Shown piece by piece: positions 26,897-37,100 of a DNA stretch of 64,000 nucleotides. The stretch's first letter is position 1. Every line of letters starts with the position of its first letter. The DNA lies in assembly GCF_010993965.1 (NCBI RefSeq), contig NZ_WIXM01000006.1, forward strand, positions 4,529-68,528, in the 5' to 3' direction. Source of the stretch: Gracilibacillus sp. YIM 98692. Lineage in GTDB: Bacteria; Bacillota; Bacilli; Bacillales; Amphibacillaceae. Below the pieces are notes generated by a model that ran no database searches, was not told the DNA's origin, and worked only from the letters and a program-made list of their open reading frames with translations. A program made the translations under genes and the position numbers.

Positions 26897-26914
26897 TAGT
26901 TAACATAATATATA
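26897..26914. repeat. 18-bp direct repeat, copy 2
   Basis: TAGTTAACATAATATATA, identical to 5224-5241 and in the same orientation, 36 bp after palindrome copy 2 (35 bp in copy 1). Core genes begin right after it. Confidence 0.65.
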
Positions 26915-26940
26915 TTATCAGAAGTCATTGTAGAAAATAC

Positions 26941-26979
26941 CTCAATATCTCAAAAAGCTAGTATACTTGAGATATTGAG
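26941..26979 (-). terminator. Terminator of the Rieske oxidoreductase gene
   Basis: CTCAATATCTCAA pairs perfectly with TTGAGATATTGAG around a 13-base loop. It is 9 bp after the minus-strand stop at 26988. Confidence 0.75.
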
Positions 26980-26987
26980 ATAGAAAA

Positions 26988-28523
26988 TTAATTTTTATCT
27001 TCATACATGTCATGTATTTGATCTAAATCCTTAATTGCTGGACCTTCAATTACTCTTCCTTTATAAGTAAATCGTGATCCATGGCACGGACAATCCCATG
27101 ATTTTTCTGTATCATTCCAATTTAATTCACATCCAAGATGCGTACATGTTGTATCAACAGCATGCAATTCATCATTTTCATCCTTATATATACCAATATT
27201 TTGACCGTTTTGTTTCTTTTTAATGGCTGATCCTCTTTGTAATGTTTTGTTCCTGTCATTTGTTGTCAGTTTTCCTTGTATAAACTTACTTGCAACATTT
27301 GTATTAATACTTGTAAATTTCTTTAAATCTGGATCGGCGTGGAATCTCGTTGGCTGATATAATGCTGTATATGGATTATCTTTTTCTAAGATGAGATCAC
27401 TTAAAAGTTTTGCTGCAACTGTACTGTTTGTCATTCCCCATTTCCTGTAACCGGTCGCAACTAATATTTCTGGACGATCCTTATTTAACCTTCCGATATA
27501 TGGTATTTTATCCAATGTTGTGTAATCTTGAGCAGACCATTCATAGTGAAACTGTGATGGTTCTAGATGTTTCTTCGCAAAATCTTTTAAAATTTTGTAA
27601 GGCGTATCGCTGTTTTTATATTGCCCTGTTTTATGAGCTTCACCAGCTAGTAACCATATCGGCTGATTATTATGTTTAATAGTACGTAATGATCGCTTAG
27701 GCTGGTCGATATCAAGGTACATACCCCCAGGAAATTCTTGCTCCGAGGTAAAACTGACAATATAAGATCTGCTTGGATACATACGAGCACTATAAAAAGC
27801 AGTACCCTCATAAAATGGAAAGTGGGATGCAATTACCACATGGTTACTAACAATATTACATTGTACTTGCTGTTCATTTATTGTTCTCACAATAGAATGT
27901 GCTCCATTTTCAATATCTGTTGCAACCGTATTTTGATAAATTTCTCCGCCATTTTTTTTAATTTCATCTACAAGTGTTTTCAAGTAATAAATAGGATGAA
28001 ACTGTGCTTGTTGTTTCATTTTTAAAGCATATTTAGCTGGAATAGAAAATGGAATTCGGTCCATCTCCTCTCCTTTTATCCCTAACTTTTGATATGCTTT
28101 ATATTCTTTTTCTAATTTGTCTCTATTTTTTTCATTATTTGTATATAATATCGCGTCTTGTTCTTCCAATTGGCAATCGATGTCATGATCTTGAACTAGT
28201 GATTGAATTAATTCTATTGCATCTATTTGACTTCTATAATATTGTAGAGCTTTTTCTTCACCAAAATGTTGAATAAATTCATCGTAGATTATACCATGCT
28301 GTGCTGTTACTTTAGCAGTTGTATTACCAGTTGTTCCATTTGCTACTTTATCCCTATCTATAACTATTACTTTTACACCCTTTTTTGCTAATAAATAGGC
28401 AGTGGTTATACCAGTAATACCTGCTCCAACTATTGTAACCTCCGTTTTTTTATTCTCTTGTAGTGAAGGAAACTCATCCAATATTTGATCGACTTGCCAT
28501 AATGGTACATGTTGAAATTCCAC
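26988..28523 (-). CDS. FAD-dependent oxidoreductase with Rieske domain (YhfW-like)
   Basis: GTG 28523 is chosen because GGAAGGGG lies 7 bases upstream; a longer frame to 28568 has only a weak site. The 511-residue protein has an N-terminal DAO-type FAD fold with VTIVGAGITGITTAYLLAKK, and TTAKVTAQHG typical of glycine-oxidase-like enzymes. The C-terminal Rieske [2Fe-2S] domain (CTHLGCELNW, CPCHGSRF) supplies two Cys and two His. It resembles B. subtilis YhfW, a cytosolic enzyme of unknown substrate. It is the first intact core gene to the right of the island. Confidence 0.88.
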   Translation of the reverse strand: MEFQHVPLWQVDQILDEFPSLQENKKTEVTIVGAGITGITTAYLLAKKGVKVIVIDRDKVANGTTGNTTAKVTAQHGIIYDEFIQHFGEEKALQYYRSQIDAIELIQSLVQDHDIDCQLEEQDAILYTNNEKNRDKLEKEYKAYQKLGIKGEEMDRIPFSIPAKYALKMKQQAQFHPIYYLKTLVDEIKKNGGEIYQNTVATDIENGAHSIVRTINEQQVQCNIVSNHVVIASHFPFYEGTAFYSARMYPSRSYIVSFTSEQEFPGGMYLDIDQPKRSLRTIKHNNQPIWLLAGEAHKTGQYKNSDTPYKILKDFAKKHLEPSQFHYEWSAQDYTTLDKIPYIGRLNKDRPEILVATGYRKWGMTNSTVAAKLLSDLILEKDNPYTALYQPTRFHADPDLKKFTSINTNVASKFIQGKLTTNDRNKTLQRGSAIKKKQNGQNIGIYKDENDELHAVDTTCTHLGCELNWNDTEKSWDCPCHGSRFTYKGRVIEGPAIKDLDQIHDMYEDKN

Positions 28524-28586
28524 TAATAATCCCCTTCCATTTAAGACATATATTTTCATTGTCTCCAAATAGAAAGGGATTATGTA

Positions 28587-29537
28587 TCATAGATAACCAG
28601 GTATTCCTGCTTCTGATTTAGCCTTTTTCACACCATCGATAATGGCTTCTTCTACAACTTTTGGAGCTAATACAGCTAATACATTTATGTCTATTTTGAT
28701 ATTTCCTGAAGACATGGTAAAAATAGTGTCTCCGTCTAAAAACGTGTGAGAAGGCCGTACTATTCGTGCTATCCCATCTTGACCAATAGATGCAATTTTT
28801 TTGGCTTGTGCTTTCGTCAACGATGCATTGGTCATAATGGTTCCAATTGTCGTATTTTCCAATTGACTAGGTTTAAGTATAGAGTGAAGTATTTTATTCT
28901 CTGTGTTTAAAAATTTCTGATTCTTTTGGTCATATAAACCTGCTAAAACTTGATTGGATGCAGGTTCCATAATATCTCCAAATGCATTCACAGCTACTAC
29001 TGCAGCAATATAAAAATCACCAATTTGATAACCTGCAAATCCAACACCTGTTTTCATCATATAATCAGTTCCTAACAACTTTCCTACTGTTGCTCCAGTT
29101 CCTGCGCCAATATTTCCAAAAGATAGCCTATTGCCATAAGCATTTTCACACGCATGATAACCCATATTTTTATCAGGACGTACATGAGCATCACCTATCA
29201 TGAAATCAAAAAGAATAGCACCTGGTACAATTGGTACCTTTGCCATTGTCGTGTCATAACCAATCCTCTTTTCTTCTAAATAAGCCATAATTCCTGCTCC
29301 TACTTCTAATCCATATGCACTTCCACCCGATAAAAACGTTGCATGAACACGCTCTATTGTATTTTCTGGCTTCAATAGATCTGTTTCCCTTGTACCTGGT
29401 GCGCCGCCTCTTACATCAACCCCTGTTACAGCACCATTTTCACATAATATAACTGTACATCCTGTCAGGCCACGAAAACTTTGAGCATTTCCTATTTTGA
29501 AATCCTTTAACTCGTGTGGTTCTATAGATTTCATCAT
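28587..29537 (-). CDS. P1/S58-family peptidase (DmpA/NylC-type)
   Basis: The 316-residue protein belongs to the self-processing N-terminal nucleophile family that includes L-aminopeptidase DmpA and nylon oligomer hydrolase NylC. Key segments: GVDVRGGAPGTRETDLL, HATFLSGGSAYGLEVG, GAGTGATVGK and the cleavage region LENTTIGTIMTNASL. Autocleavage should occur at N228-T229, freeing Thr as nucleophile. Likely cytosolic. It starts at ATG 29537 (or the next ATG), with AAAGGGAG upstream. It is divergent from acyP and lies about 64 bp upstream of the Rieske gene on the same strand. Confidence 0.88.
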   Translation of the reverse strand: MMKSIEPHELKDFKIGNAQSFRGLTGCTVILCENGAVTGVDVRGGAPGTRETDLLKPENTIERVHATFLSGGSAYGLEVGAGIMAYLEEKRIGYDTTMAKVPIVPGAILFDFMIGDAHVRPDKNMGYHACENAYGNRLSFGNIGAGTGATVGKLLGTDYMMKTGVGFAGYQIGDFYIAAVVAVNAFGDIMEPASNQVLAGLYDQKNQKFLNTENKILHSILKPSQLENTTIGTIMTNASLTKAQAKKIASIGQDGIARIVRPSHTFLDGDTIFTMSSGNIKIDINVLAVLAPKVVEEAIIDGVKKAKSEAGIPGYL

Positions 29538-29612
29538 TTATACTCCCTTTCATCAAGATGTTTTGAACTCTATGACAGATTTGATATGATCAACATAAAA
29601 GAGGTGATCTAA

Positions 29613-29888
29613 TTGAAAGCCATACATGTAATTGTAACTGGACGTGTTCAAGGTGTTGGATTTCGTTATTTTACACAACATACAGCAATAGAATACAATG
29701 TTACAGGCTGGGTCAAAAACAAAGATGATGGATCCGTGGAGTTAGTAGCTAAAGGCGCAGAATCTGACGTAACCAAGTTTTTAGCTAACATCGAAGAAGG
29801 ACCTTCCCTTTTTGCTAAAGTGAAAGATGTGCACATCAAAGAATTAAACGATCCTCAAGATTTTCAGTCCTTTGAAATCATTTATTAA
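29613..29888 (+). CDS. acyP: Acylphosphatase
   Basis: The 91-residue enzyme hydrolyses acyl phosphates. The start is TTG 29613 with AGAGGTG 8 bases upstream. The signature GRVQGVGFRYFT carries the catalytic R18, and GWVKN carries N36. Length is normal for the family. It is a single gene, divergent from the peptidase and convergent with the ferredoxin, with a shared terminator. Confidence 0.95.
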   Translation: MKAIHVIVTGRVQGVGFRYFTQHTAIEYNVTGWVKNKDDGSVELVAKGAESDVTKFLANIEEGPSLFAKVKDVHIKELNDPQDFQSFEIIY

Positions 29889-29903
29889 TGTATATAGGTA
29901 TAT

Positions 29904-29934
29904 AAAAAAAGCCACTATTAATAGTGGCTTTTTT
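29904..29934. terminator. Bidirectional terminator between acyP and ferredoxin
   Basis: AAAAAAGCCACTAT pairs perfectly with ATAGTGGCTTTTTT, so it has a T-run on both strands. Confidence 0.9.
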
Positions 29935-30172
29935 AGCTTTCTTCAAAAAATTTACGGTTTAAAGAAATATATTCATGTTCTTCATCTGGTACTTCATCTT
30001 CCATATAAATAGCTTCAACTGGACAAACAGCTTCACAAGCACCACAATCAATACAGATATCAGGATCAATATAGAACATATCTTTCCCTTCTTCTATACA
30101 ATCTACAGGGCAAACTTCTACACACTCACCTGCTTTTTCTTCTTTACATGGTGATGTAATGACAAATGCCAA
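29933..30172 (-). CDS. Seven-iron ferredoxin
   Basis: The 79-residue electron carrier has cysteines at C9, C17, C21, C25 and C40, C43, C46, C50. The spacing fits one [3Fe-4S] plus one [4Fe-4S] cluster, as in Bacillus schlegelii ferredoxin (CVEVCPVDCI, CIDCGACEAVCPVEAI). It therefore differs from the shorter single-cluster B. subtilis Fer. AGGAGGGG lies just before the ATG. Confidence 0.92.
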   Translation of the reverse strand: MAFVITSPCKEEKAGECVEVCPVDCIEEGKDMFYIDPDICIDCGACEAVCPVEAIYMEDEVPDEEHEYISLNRKFFEES

Positions 30173-30313
30173 GACTGTCCCCTCCTTTTATAAATTCAAC
30201 GTTTATGTATCTACATAAATACATGCTTTCATTAAAAAAAGTACGATTATCATTATAACGCATTTAAAAAAATTTTCAAATATTATCACAAAAAGAAGTT
30301 TTTTGGAGAACAT

Positions 30314-30874
30314 TTAAACATTGCTGTCTTCCCAAATTCTTTCTGTTACAAATTCTCCACCAATACGTTCAATTAAGTATACATCTGGATTAGTTAGAGA
30401 TTTCCATTCTTGGAATCCGAAATCGACATTAAATTTTTTCAGCATCAAAGCCAACAAGTTACCATGAGTAACAATCAGAATATTTTCATTGTCTTTGTCT
30501 GCAAGACACTCTGATAGTACATTGTCTGCACGATGAAAAGCATCATTCGATGATTCTCCCCCAGGCAGCCTCAGATGATAATCATGAAAAGATTCCTCTA
30601 ACATATCCATCCAATCATCCATTGGTTGTTCGCTCAATAAACGTTCTTTCAGACGATCATCTATTTCTAATTCAATACTAGCTTTCAGAGCAAAAGGTTT
30701 AATACTTTCACGCGCTCTTAAATGAGGGCTAGTTAATATTCTATCAATAGAATAACTTAAGGATGTTAACATATGAGAAAGTTGATACGCTTGTTGGTTT
30801 CCTTTTTTAGACAAAGGGGAATCTTTATGTTGTGCTAATGCATGGCAATGCCGGATCAACAAAATTCTTTTCAT
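30314..30874 (-). CDS. Histidine phosphatase (phosphoglycerate mutase-like)
   Basis: This 186-residue protein has LLIRHCHALAQ with the phospho-accepting His (RHC where most have RHG), SPHLRARES with the second Arg, the acid region LPGGESSNDAF and the second His in ILIVTHGNLLALML. It resembles Bacillus YhfR/PhoE-like phosphatases more than glycolytic mutases. The substrate is unknown. It is monocistronic with TAGGAGC upstream. Confidence 0.85.
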   Translation of the reverse strand: MKRILLIRHCHALAQHKDSPLSKKGNQQAYQLSHMLTSLSYSIDRILTSPHLRARESIKPFALKASIELEIDDRLKERLLSEQPMDDWMDMLEESFHDYHLRLPGGESSNDAFHRADNVLSECLADKDNENILIVTHGNLLALMLKKFNVDFGFQEWKSLTNPDVYLIERIGGEFVTERIWEDSNV

Positions 30875-30964
30875 ATTATCAGCTCCTAAGGAGAATCTTT
30901 GAAAAATCTATAATAACATAGTAAGCTATTAATGAATCTTTCCCTTATTCATCTATTTTTAAAC

Positions 30965-31168
30965 TTATACTTCTTCAAAATATTCTTTTTTAAACCCAGC
31001 GATACGATTTGTATTATCTATTACAAAATAGAATTCTTCTGTTTCATTTTTTACATTGTATGTTTTTCCTTCAGTTAACACATTATTTACTTTATATTTC
31101 TTTGCTTTGGTATGCATACATTTTATTTGCTTTATTGTTGTATTTTGTTCCCAATTTTGATGAATCAT
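30965..31168 (-). CDS. DUF6501 family protein
   Basis: ATG 31168 is chosen because AAGGAGG lies about 8 bases upstream; the frame to 31201 is spurious. The 67-residue product (MIHQNWEQNTTIKQIKCMHT, VLTEGKTYNVKNETEEFYFV, IAGFKKEYFEEV) matches the DUF6501 pattern of small Bacillus proteins, probably a beta-barrel. Function unknown. Confidence 0.75.
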   Translation of the reverse strand: MIHQNWEQNTTIKQIKCMHTKAKKYKVNNVLTEGKTYNVKNETEEFYFVIDNTNRIAGFKKEYFEEV

Positions 31169-31247
31169 AAAAGAACCTCCTTCTCTCCTTATCATAAACA
31201 TTTAAATAAGAGAATACAAGTATCGCATTTTAGTTTACATAATAATA

Positions 31248-32294
31248 TTATTGTTCACTTTTTATCAGACCATACTTTTTCAATATAATTGGCAGTAATA
31301 ATATGATAAATAACATTCGAAACAATTGTAATGAACCTACAATAGCAGGGTCTGCTTCTACCTCATTTGCTGTAATAGCCATTTCTACTAATCCACCGGG
31401 GGCTAAACTTAAAATGGCAGTTGCTGCCGTTAATTCTGAAAAATAAGAAAAGATATATCCAAATACGATAGACAGTAAAATGATGAAGCAGGAAAACACA
31501 ATAAAAAGCCAAGTTATCTTTCCTGCTATTTTTAAATCATGGAGTTTTATCGATAAACCTAAATGAATGCCAATGGTTAATTGTGCAAAATGATACAAAG
31601 ATGGATGTACATCGATAATTGGAAAATCTATTATATATATTAAAGCTATGATAAACATTGGTATCAAAACAAATGATGCTGGCACTTTGTTTCGAAAAAG
31701 GTAGGCAATCCAAATTGTAACGAAATAAATAAGCACTGTCCACCAAGGGCCTGATAGGGTATTGGAAGTATGAATTTCTTGGATAGTCTCACTTTTTGCA
31801 AATAATATAGTGGCTAAAAATGGAACAATAAAGATCACAGTTAACAAGCGAATAGTATGAAAGATAGCCACTAAACCTGTGTTGGCATTATATGAATCAC
31901 TCATCGCTACCATTACTGATAATCCACCTGGTACACTGCCTAACACACTTGTCGATGTTTTTATAGAAGAATATTTAGATAAAAGCATCCCACTTATTAT
32001 ACAAATACCAATTATCAAAAATGTAAAAAAGAGAAATGGAATGAAATACGGAATAACTTTACCCAAAGTGGATGCTGTAAAAGTTGCACCAATTTGTACC
32101 CCGGTAATGACAAAGCTTACATTTTTAAGAGCAGGATGCAATACCATATCCAATTTTGTAAATATTTGGATGAACATAACAACTAATAACGGCCCTAAAA
32201 TCCAAGCCAAAGGAATATACAGCACTAAAAAAATAAATGCAACAATACATGACACACTATATAAGATAAAATAATTTTTAAAAGGGAAATACAT
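31248..32294 (-). CDS. AbrB-family membrane protein (AbrB duplication)
   Basis: ATG 32294, with AGGTG 8 bases upstream, gives 348 residues with about ten membrane segments. Two homologous halves each carry a GxxPGGL/APGGL motif (VLGSVPGGLSVMVAMSDSYN in the first, LSLAPGGLVEMAITANEVEA in the second), the mark of the AbrB (ammonia monooxygenase-like) family, Pfam PF05145. Despite the name it is not a DNA-binding AbrB. The transport or regulatory role is unclear. Confidence 0.85.
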   Translation of the reverse strand: MYFPFKNYFILYSVSCIVAFIFLVLYIPLAWILGPLLVVMFIQIFTKLDMVLHPALKNVSFVITGVQIGATFTASTLGKVIPYFIPFLFFTFLIIGICIISGMLLSKYSSIKTSTSVLGSVPGGLSVMVAMSDSYNANTGLVAIFHTIRLLTVIFIVPFLATILFAKSETIQEIHTSNTLSGPWWTVLIYFVTIWIAYLFRNKVPASFVLIPMFIIALIYIIDFPIIDVHPSLYHFAQLTIGIHLGLSIKLHDLKIAGKITWLFIVFSCFIILLSIVFGYIFSYFSELTAATAILSLAPGGLVEMAITANEVEADPAIVGSLQLFRMLFIILLLPIILKKYGLIKSEQ

Positions 32295-32345
32295 GTATGT
32301 GAACACCTACTAAACAAGATTCAAAAGACGAATTTGTACAAGGAA

Positions 32346-32380
32346 AGCTTCCCAGCAAGACTCGCTTGAAATGGGAAGCT
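32346..32380 (-). terminator. Terminator of msrAB
   Basis: AGCTTCCCA pairs with TGGGAAGCT, with an inner CAAG/CTTG. On the minus strand it follows the msrAB stop and leads into a T-rich run. Confidence 0.75.
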
Positions 32381-32385
32381 ATAAA

Positions 32386-33348
32386 TTAATGAAAAAGAGA
32401 TAAGTATTCTTCTAAACCTTCTTCCTTTAGTTTATGTTTTGGAACAAACCTCAATGCTGCTGAATTGATACAATACCTCATTCCTCCTTTATCTATAGGG
32501 CCATCGTCAAATACATGACCTAAGTGAGAATCAGCATCTTCACTGCGAACTTCAATTCTTCTCATACCATGAGAAGTGTCTAGATTTTCCTTTAAAGATT
32601 GACGATCCAAAGGTTTTGTGAAGCTTGGCCACCCGCAACCTGCATCATATTGATCTAATGATGAAAATAAAGGTTCACCACTCACAATATCTACATAAAC
32701 ACCTTCTTCTTGATTATCCCAGTATTCATTATGAAACGGTTGCTCTGTTCCATTCTCTTGTGTGACAAAATATTGAGTGGCTGTTAGTTTATCTTTCAAC
32801 TCTTCTTTTGTATATTGTTTTTTCCAATGTTGTTTTATAAAATCTGCACGACCTGATCCTTTTTTATAGAGTTGATAATGAAAACTTTGCTTTTTATAAT
32901 AATCTTGATGTTCATTTTCAGCAGGATAAAAAGGCTTAGCAGGCAATATATCTGTTGCGATCGGCTTAGTGAATTTCCCACTATTTTCTAGTTCTTTCTT
33001 GGATGCTTGAGCATGTTCACGTTGCGTTTCGTTTAAGTAATAAATAGCCGTTTTATATGACTCTCCCCTATCATTAAATTGGCCACCTGAATCAGTAGGA
33101 TCGATTTGTTGCCAAAAAATATCTAATAATTTACTGTACGGAAAAACATTCGGATCAAATGTGATTTCCACCGCTTCCCGATGACCAGTTGTATTTGTAC
33201 AAACTTCTTTATAGGTAGGGTTAGGTTTATCACCACCTGTATAACCTGATAAAACTTTCTGGATGCCTGGTTTTTTATCAAATGGTTCCACCATACACCA
33301 AAAGCAGCCACCTGCAAAAATTGCTTTTTCGTAAGTTACTTCATCCAT
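32386..33348 (-). CDS. msrAB: Fused peptide methionine sulfoxide reductase MsrA/MsrB
   Basis: The 320-residue bifunctional enzyme repairs both epimers of oxidised methionine using thioredoxin. The MsrA part has [11 protein letters not shown] with catalytic C15 and second C18, and [13 protein letters not shown]. The MsrB part (about 175-320) has [21 protein letters not shown] and [11 protein letters not shown] with catalytic C293. Usual zinc CxxC pairs of MsrB are not evident. The order A then B is common in Firmicutes. AAGGAGGC lies before the ATG. Confidence 0.95.
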   Translation of the reverse strand: MDEVTYEKAIFAGGCFWCMVEPFDKKPGIQKVLSGYTGGDKPNPTYKEVCTNTTGHREAVEITFDPNVFPYSKLLDIFWQQIDPTDSGGQFNDRGESYKTAIYYLNETQREHAQASKKELENSGKFTKPIATDILPAKPFYPAENEHQDYYKKQSFHYQLYKKGSGRADFIKQHWKKQYTKEELKDKLTATQYFVTQENGTEQPFHNEYWDNQEEGVYVDIVSGEPLFSSLDQYDAGCGWPSFTKPLDRQSLKENLDTSHGMRRIEVRSEDADSHLGHVFDDGPIDKGGMRYCINSAALRFVPKHKLKEEGLEEYLSLFH

Positions 33349-33434
33349 GAAAAAGCCTCCTAATTATATGAGATTTTAATTTTATTCTGATTGCTTAATT
33401 TGAAAAATGCAAGCGGTCTGCCTTTCATGTTGTA

Positions 33435-33932
33435 TTAAATAAACAGCTTGGGCTGTGATGCACCTGAGTTTTTCGAAACAGTTGAACTTTCACCTTCATC
33501 AAATTCTGTTGTCTCTAGATCATCTATATCGTCTAATTCCTCATCTAATATATCAACGTCTGTTTCTTTTCCATCATTCACATTATCCTCATCTTCATCT
33601 TGTTCCTCGTCATCATCCATCTCATTTAATGCTTTCATCATACTCATTAATTTTGGTGCATTTTTTATCATCGGTCCATATTCTTTTATAAGTGGTGTAG
33701 CAGATTGTGCTACTCGTAATACTTGTTGCACATTATTTAACGCACCCATTATATTGCTCCCTCCGCTACCGCTTGCTATATTAGAAGAAGCAGATGGTAA
33801 CAATCTTTGAATAATTCCCTGTAATCCACTTGAAGGCATTGCCTGATTACCCAAAGGAACTCGAGTTGGCAAAAACGGAGGTCCGGATTGCTGTGGTGGT
33901 ATAAAAGGTCCTTGACTCGGTGGTTGAAACAT
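33435..33932 (-). CDS. VrrA/YqfQ family protein
   Basis: The 165-residue protein has a Pro/Gln-rich N-terminus (MFQPPSQGPFIPPQQSGPPF), a central conserved helical block (NIMGALNNVQQVLRVAQSAT, PLIKEYGPMIKNAPKLMSMM) typical of YqfQ, and a long acidic Asp/Glu tail. YqfQ/VrrA proteins are Bacillus-specific and often linked to spores; function unknown. The low-complexity tail gives false frames on the other strand. Confidence 0.8.
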   Translation of the reverse strand: MFQPPSQGPFIPPQQSGPPFLPTRVPLGNQAMPSSGLQGIIQRLLPSASSNIASGSGGSNIMGALNNVQQVLRVAQSATPLIKEYGPMIKNAPKLMSMMKALNEMDDDEEQDEDEDNVNDGKETDVDILDEELDDIDDLETTEFDEGESSTVSKNSGASQPKLFI

Positions 33933-34104
33933 GGAAATCCCCTTTCTTTACGACTTTATATATAATATATGTAACCTGCTATAGAAGTGTATAGGCAAAA
34001 TGGCAGCAGGCAATATTTCCGTTAATATTTCCTGGGAAAGCGCATGTTTTGACATTTCCGATTTATATCTTGTAGAACCTTGGCAGGTAATCTGTGATTT
34101 CGTC

Positions 34105-37100
34105 TTATTCTATCGAAAAGCTTGCGGTTGAACCTTCATGTGAAGTCTGAATAATAAGTTTCGCTTTTATTTCTTCTTTTAATTGTTGAACATGTGAAAT
34201 AACCCCTATCACTCGATGGTCCTGCTGCAATTCTTTTAAACACTGAATCGCTTGCTCAAGTGAGATCTCATCTAAAGTTCCAAAGCCTTCATCTATAAAT
34301 AATGTATCTAATTGAATCCCGCCAGCATGTGCCTGTATAATATCAGCCATTCCCAAAGCAAGGCTCAAAGCAGCTTTAAAACCTTCTCCTCCAGATAATG
34401 TCTTAACAGATCGCTTTTTACCTGTATAATGATCTAACACTTCTAAATCTAATCCACTTTGTGCTCCTCTTTTTGCTATTTCTTCACTTCTTACTAATTG
34501 ATATCGATGATCCGTCATCTTATCAAATCGTAGATTAGCTTGTAATAATATTTCGTCTAAAAACGTAGATAACACAAAACGTTCAAAAGATAATCTAGCA
34601 GCATTGTCCCCACGAGCTAAAGCAGCTAATTCACCAATATGATAATATTTTTCATTTAAGTCCTGTAATTCTCTATCCAAAGCCTTAATACTTTGTAATG
34701 CATTTTTTATTTGTTTGATATCACTGTATATTGCTTGTATGCGCTTCGTTGTATTCGTTTTATCATGCTCTAATGTTTCAATTTGTTGTTCAATAGAAGT
34801 TAAATTCGGCTTACTTACTCCTTCCACTTTTTCCTTTAATTCTATTATTCTTTGTCGTACAAATTGAAGTTGTTGATCATATGATTTAATCTCTATTTCC
34901 ATTTGCTCTTGTTCTTCATTACTCTTTAGTGCATTATGATAATCATCCAATGAAGAAAAATGGTGTTTTTTCAAGGATTCAAACAAATGATCTTTTTGAT
35001 GATGGTACCGTTTAGATAGTTGTTCACTAAAATGATCTGCTTGCTCGTATCGAGTATAGGAATTGTTCATTTCGTTATATTGATATTCATATTGTTTTTG
35101 TATCTCAGTCCACCTTTGTATCATCTGTTGATAATGTTTCTCTTGTTTGATAACTTGTTGTTGAAACTTATCAACAGAAATATTGTAATTAGGTAATGTT
35201 TCTTGCAAAGCTGACAACTTGATTTGATACTGTTGAGAGTCTTTTAATTTCTTTTCGTACTGTTTTTTCATTTCTTTAAAGTTTAACTTTTTATTTTCCA
35301 GTTGTTGAAGTAACTTATCTGTTTCTTCTACTTTTACTGTTAACTCATTTAACTCCTTTTGTTTCTGGTTGTAATTAGATTGTAATTCCGTAAGGTGTAA
35401 GTTGATCTCATGATTGTATTTAGCAATTTGATCGAGTGGCATATTCTTGTCATAACTAGATATGGAATGACGCAGGTGTTCTACTAGTTCTGCCTTGGCT
35501 TCCCCTTTTTCTTTTACTTGTAACAGTTGAAACTCCAAATTTTTAAATTCTTCTTCCATTTCTAGCTTATTGCTTCGTTCTTTTTCAACTGTCTGCTCAG
35601 TAACTATATCAGAAAGGAGCTGTACTTTATTAGGATGTTCTGTTGAACCACAAACAGGGCAAGGGGTCCCATCTGTTAATTGATGAGCCAGTTCTTTTGC
35701 TAATTGAGTCTTTCGTTTTTCTTCTACCTGCTGCAATTCTTCAGATTGCTCTAATACTTTTTGTTTTAGCTTTTGAGATACGTTGTATAGCTGTTTGTAA
35801 TCCTTTCGGTATATCATTAATTGTTGGTACTCTTTTGATACTTCTTGTAGCACTTTTTGATCTTGTATTTTTTTTTCGATTTGATAATGCAGCTCTTGTA
35901 AATGTTGCTGCTTCTGATAAATCAGTTCTTTTTGTTTGAAATTTTCCTCTTTCTTTTTTTCTAAAGATACGATTTCGTTATCGATCTGGGTTATAGTTGA
36001 TTCTTGTTTTTCAATCGCTTCCGTCATCTTATCTAGTTGTCTCTTAAGTTCATGGTATTCCTGTAATTTTTGGAGAGTATCACGTTGTTGCTCTACTATT
36101 TTTCGTAATTGTTCCCGCTCTTGTTCTTTATCCTTTTCATTCAGATATTCTATTTCTATGGTGGTAAATTTCTCTTTTTGTTGCGTAAATGTAGATTTTA
36201 AATTTAATGCAACAGCTTCTTGATCCTTCCACTCTTTTTCTCGATCAAGCATTTGTTTTTCAATTGGATATATTTTATCTGCTTGATAAGCTAGCTGAAT
36301 CATAGACTTTTTATTTTCAATATCTTTAGATTGCTCTAACAATTTCTCGTTGTCTATTTTTCTTTGTTCATACTCTTCAAACCAATCTAGTAATTGTTTA
36401 CCTTTATAGTATTGTTCATATATATCTTTTAATTGACTCTCCAATTTTATAAGTTTAGCATCAACCGTTGCTTTTTCTCGCTCTAATTCCTCTACTTTTT
36501 TTTCAATTCCCTCTGTATCTATTGGATCCTGTTGCTTTATATCATCATCGTTACCATCTAGTACCTTTTCGATTTCTTGCTCTATTTTCCAACGAATTTG
36601 TTCCATTGATTCTTGTAAACTTTTCGAGTCACTTTTCATTTTTTCCGTTAAATCTTGATAAAAGTAAGTTCTAAAAATTTTTTGCAGTACGTCTTCTCTT
36701 TCACGACTGTTTTCAGAAATTAATTTTCGAAACTCTCCTTGTGGAATCATCATCATTTTTCGGAACTGTTCATAATCTAGTCCTATAAGTGCATGTATAT
36801 TTTCATTTACTTCTTTTATTTTAGATTGAATCAGCTGCCAGTCTCCTTCGCTATTTTTAATGTAAAGGGAAGCACTTGCCGGTTCTTCCGTATATCCTTG
36901 TCCTCTAGCTTTCCTTTTCCATTGCTTAGGAGATCTGGTAATTTTGTATAATTTCTCATGTAGCATGAAAATAAAAGTGACAGTTGTTATTTCATCTGCT
37001 GATGCGAAATGACTTCGAAAAACATCCTGATCACGATCTGTACCGCTAGCCTTTCCGTATAAGCTATAACAAATGGCATCAAAGATAGTTGTCTTTCCAG

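Noticed and set aside
33448-33810. Serine-rich frame on the plus strand
   Set aside because: It is the antisense of the acidic tail of the YqfQ-like gene; low complexity keeps it open.
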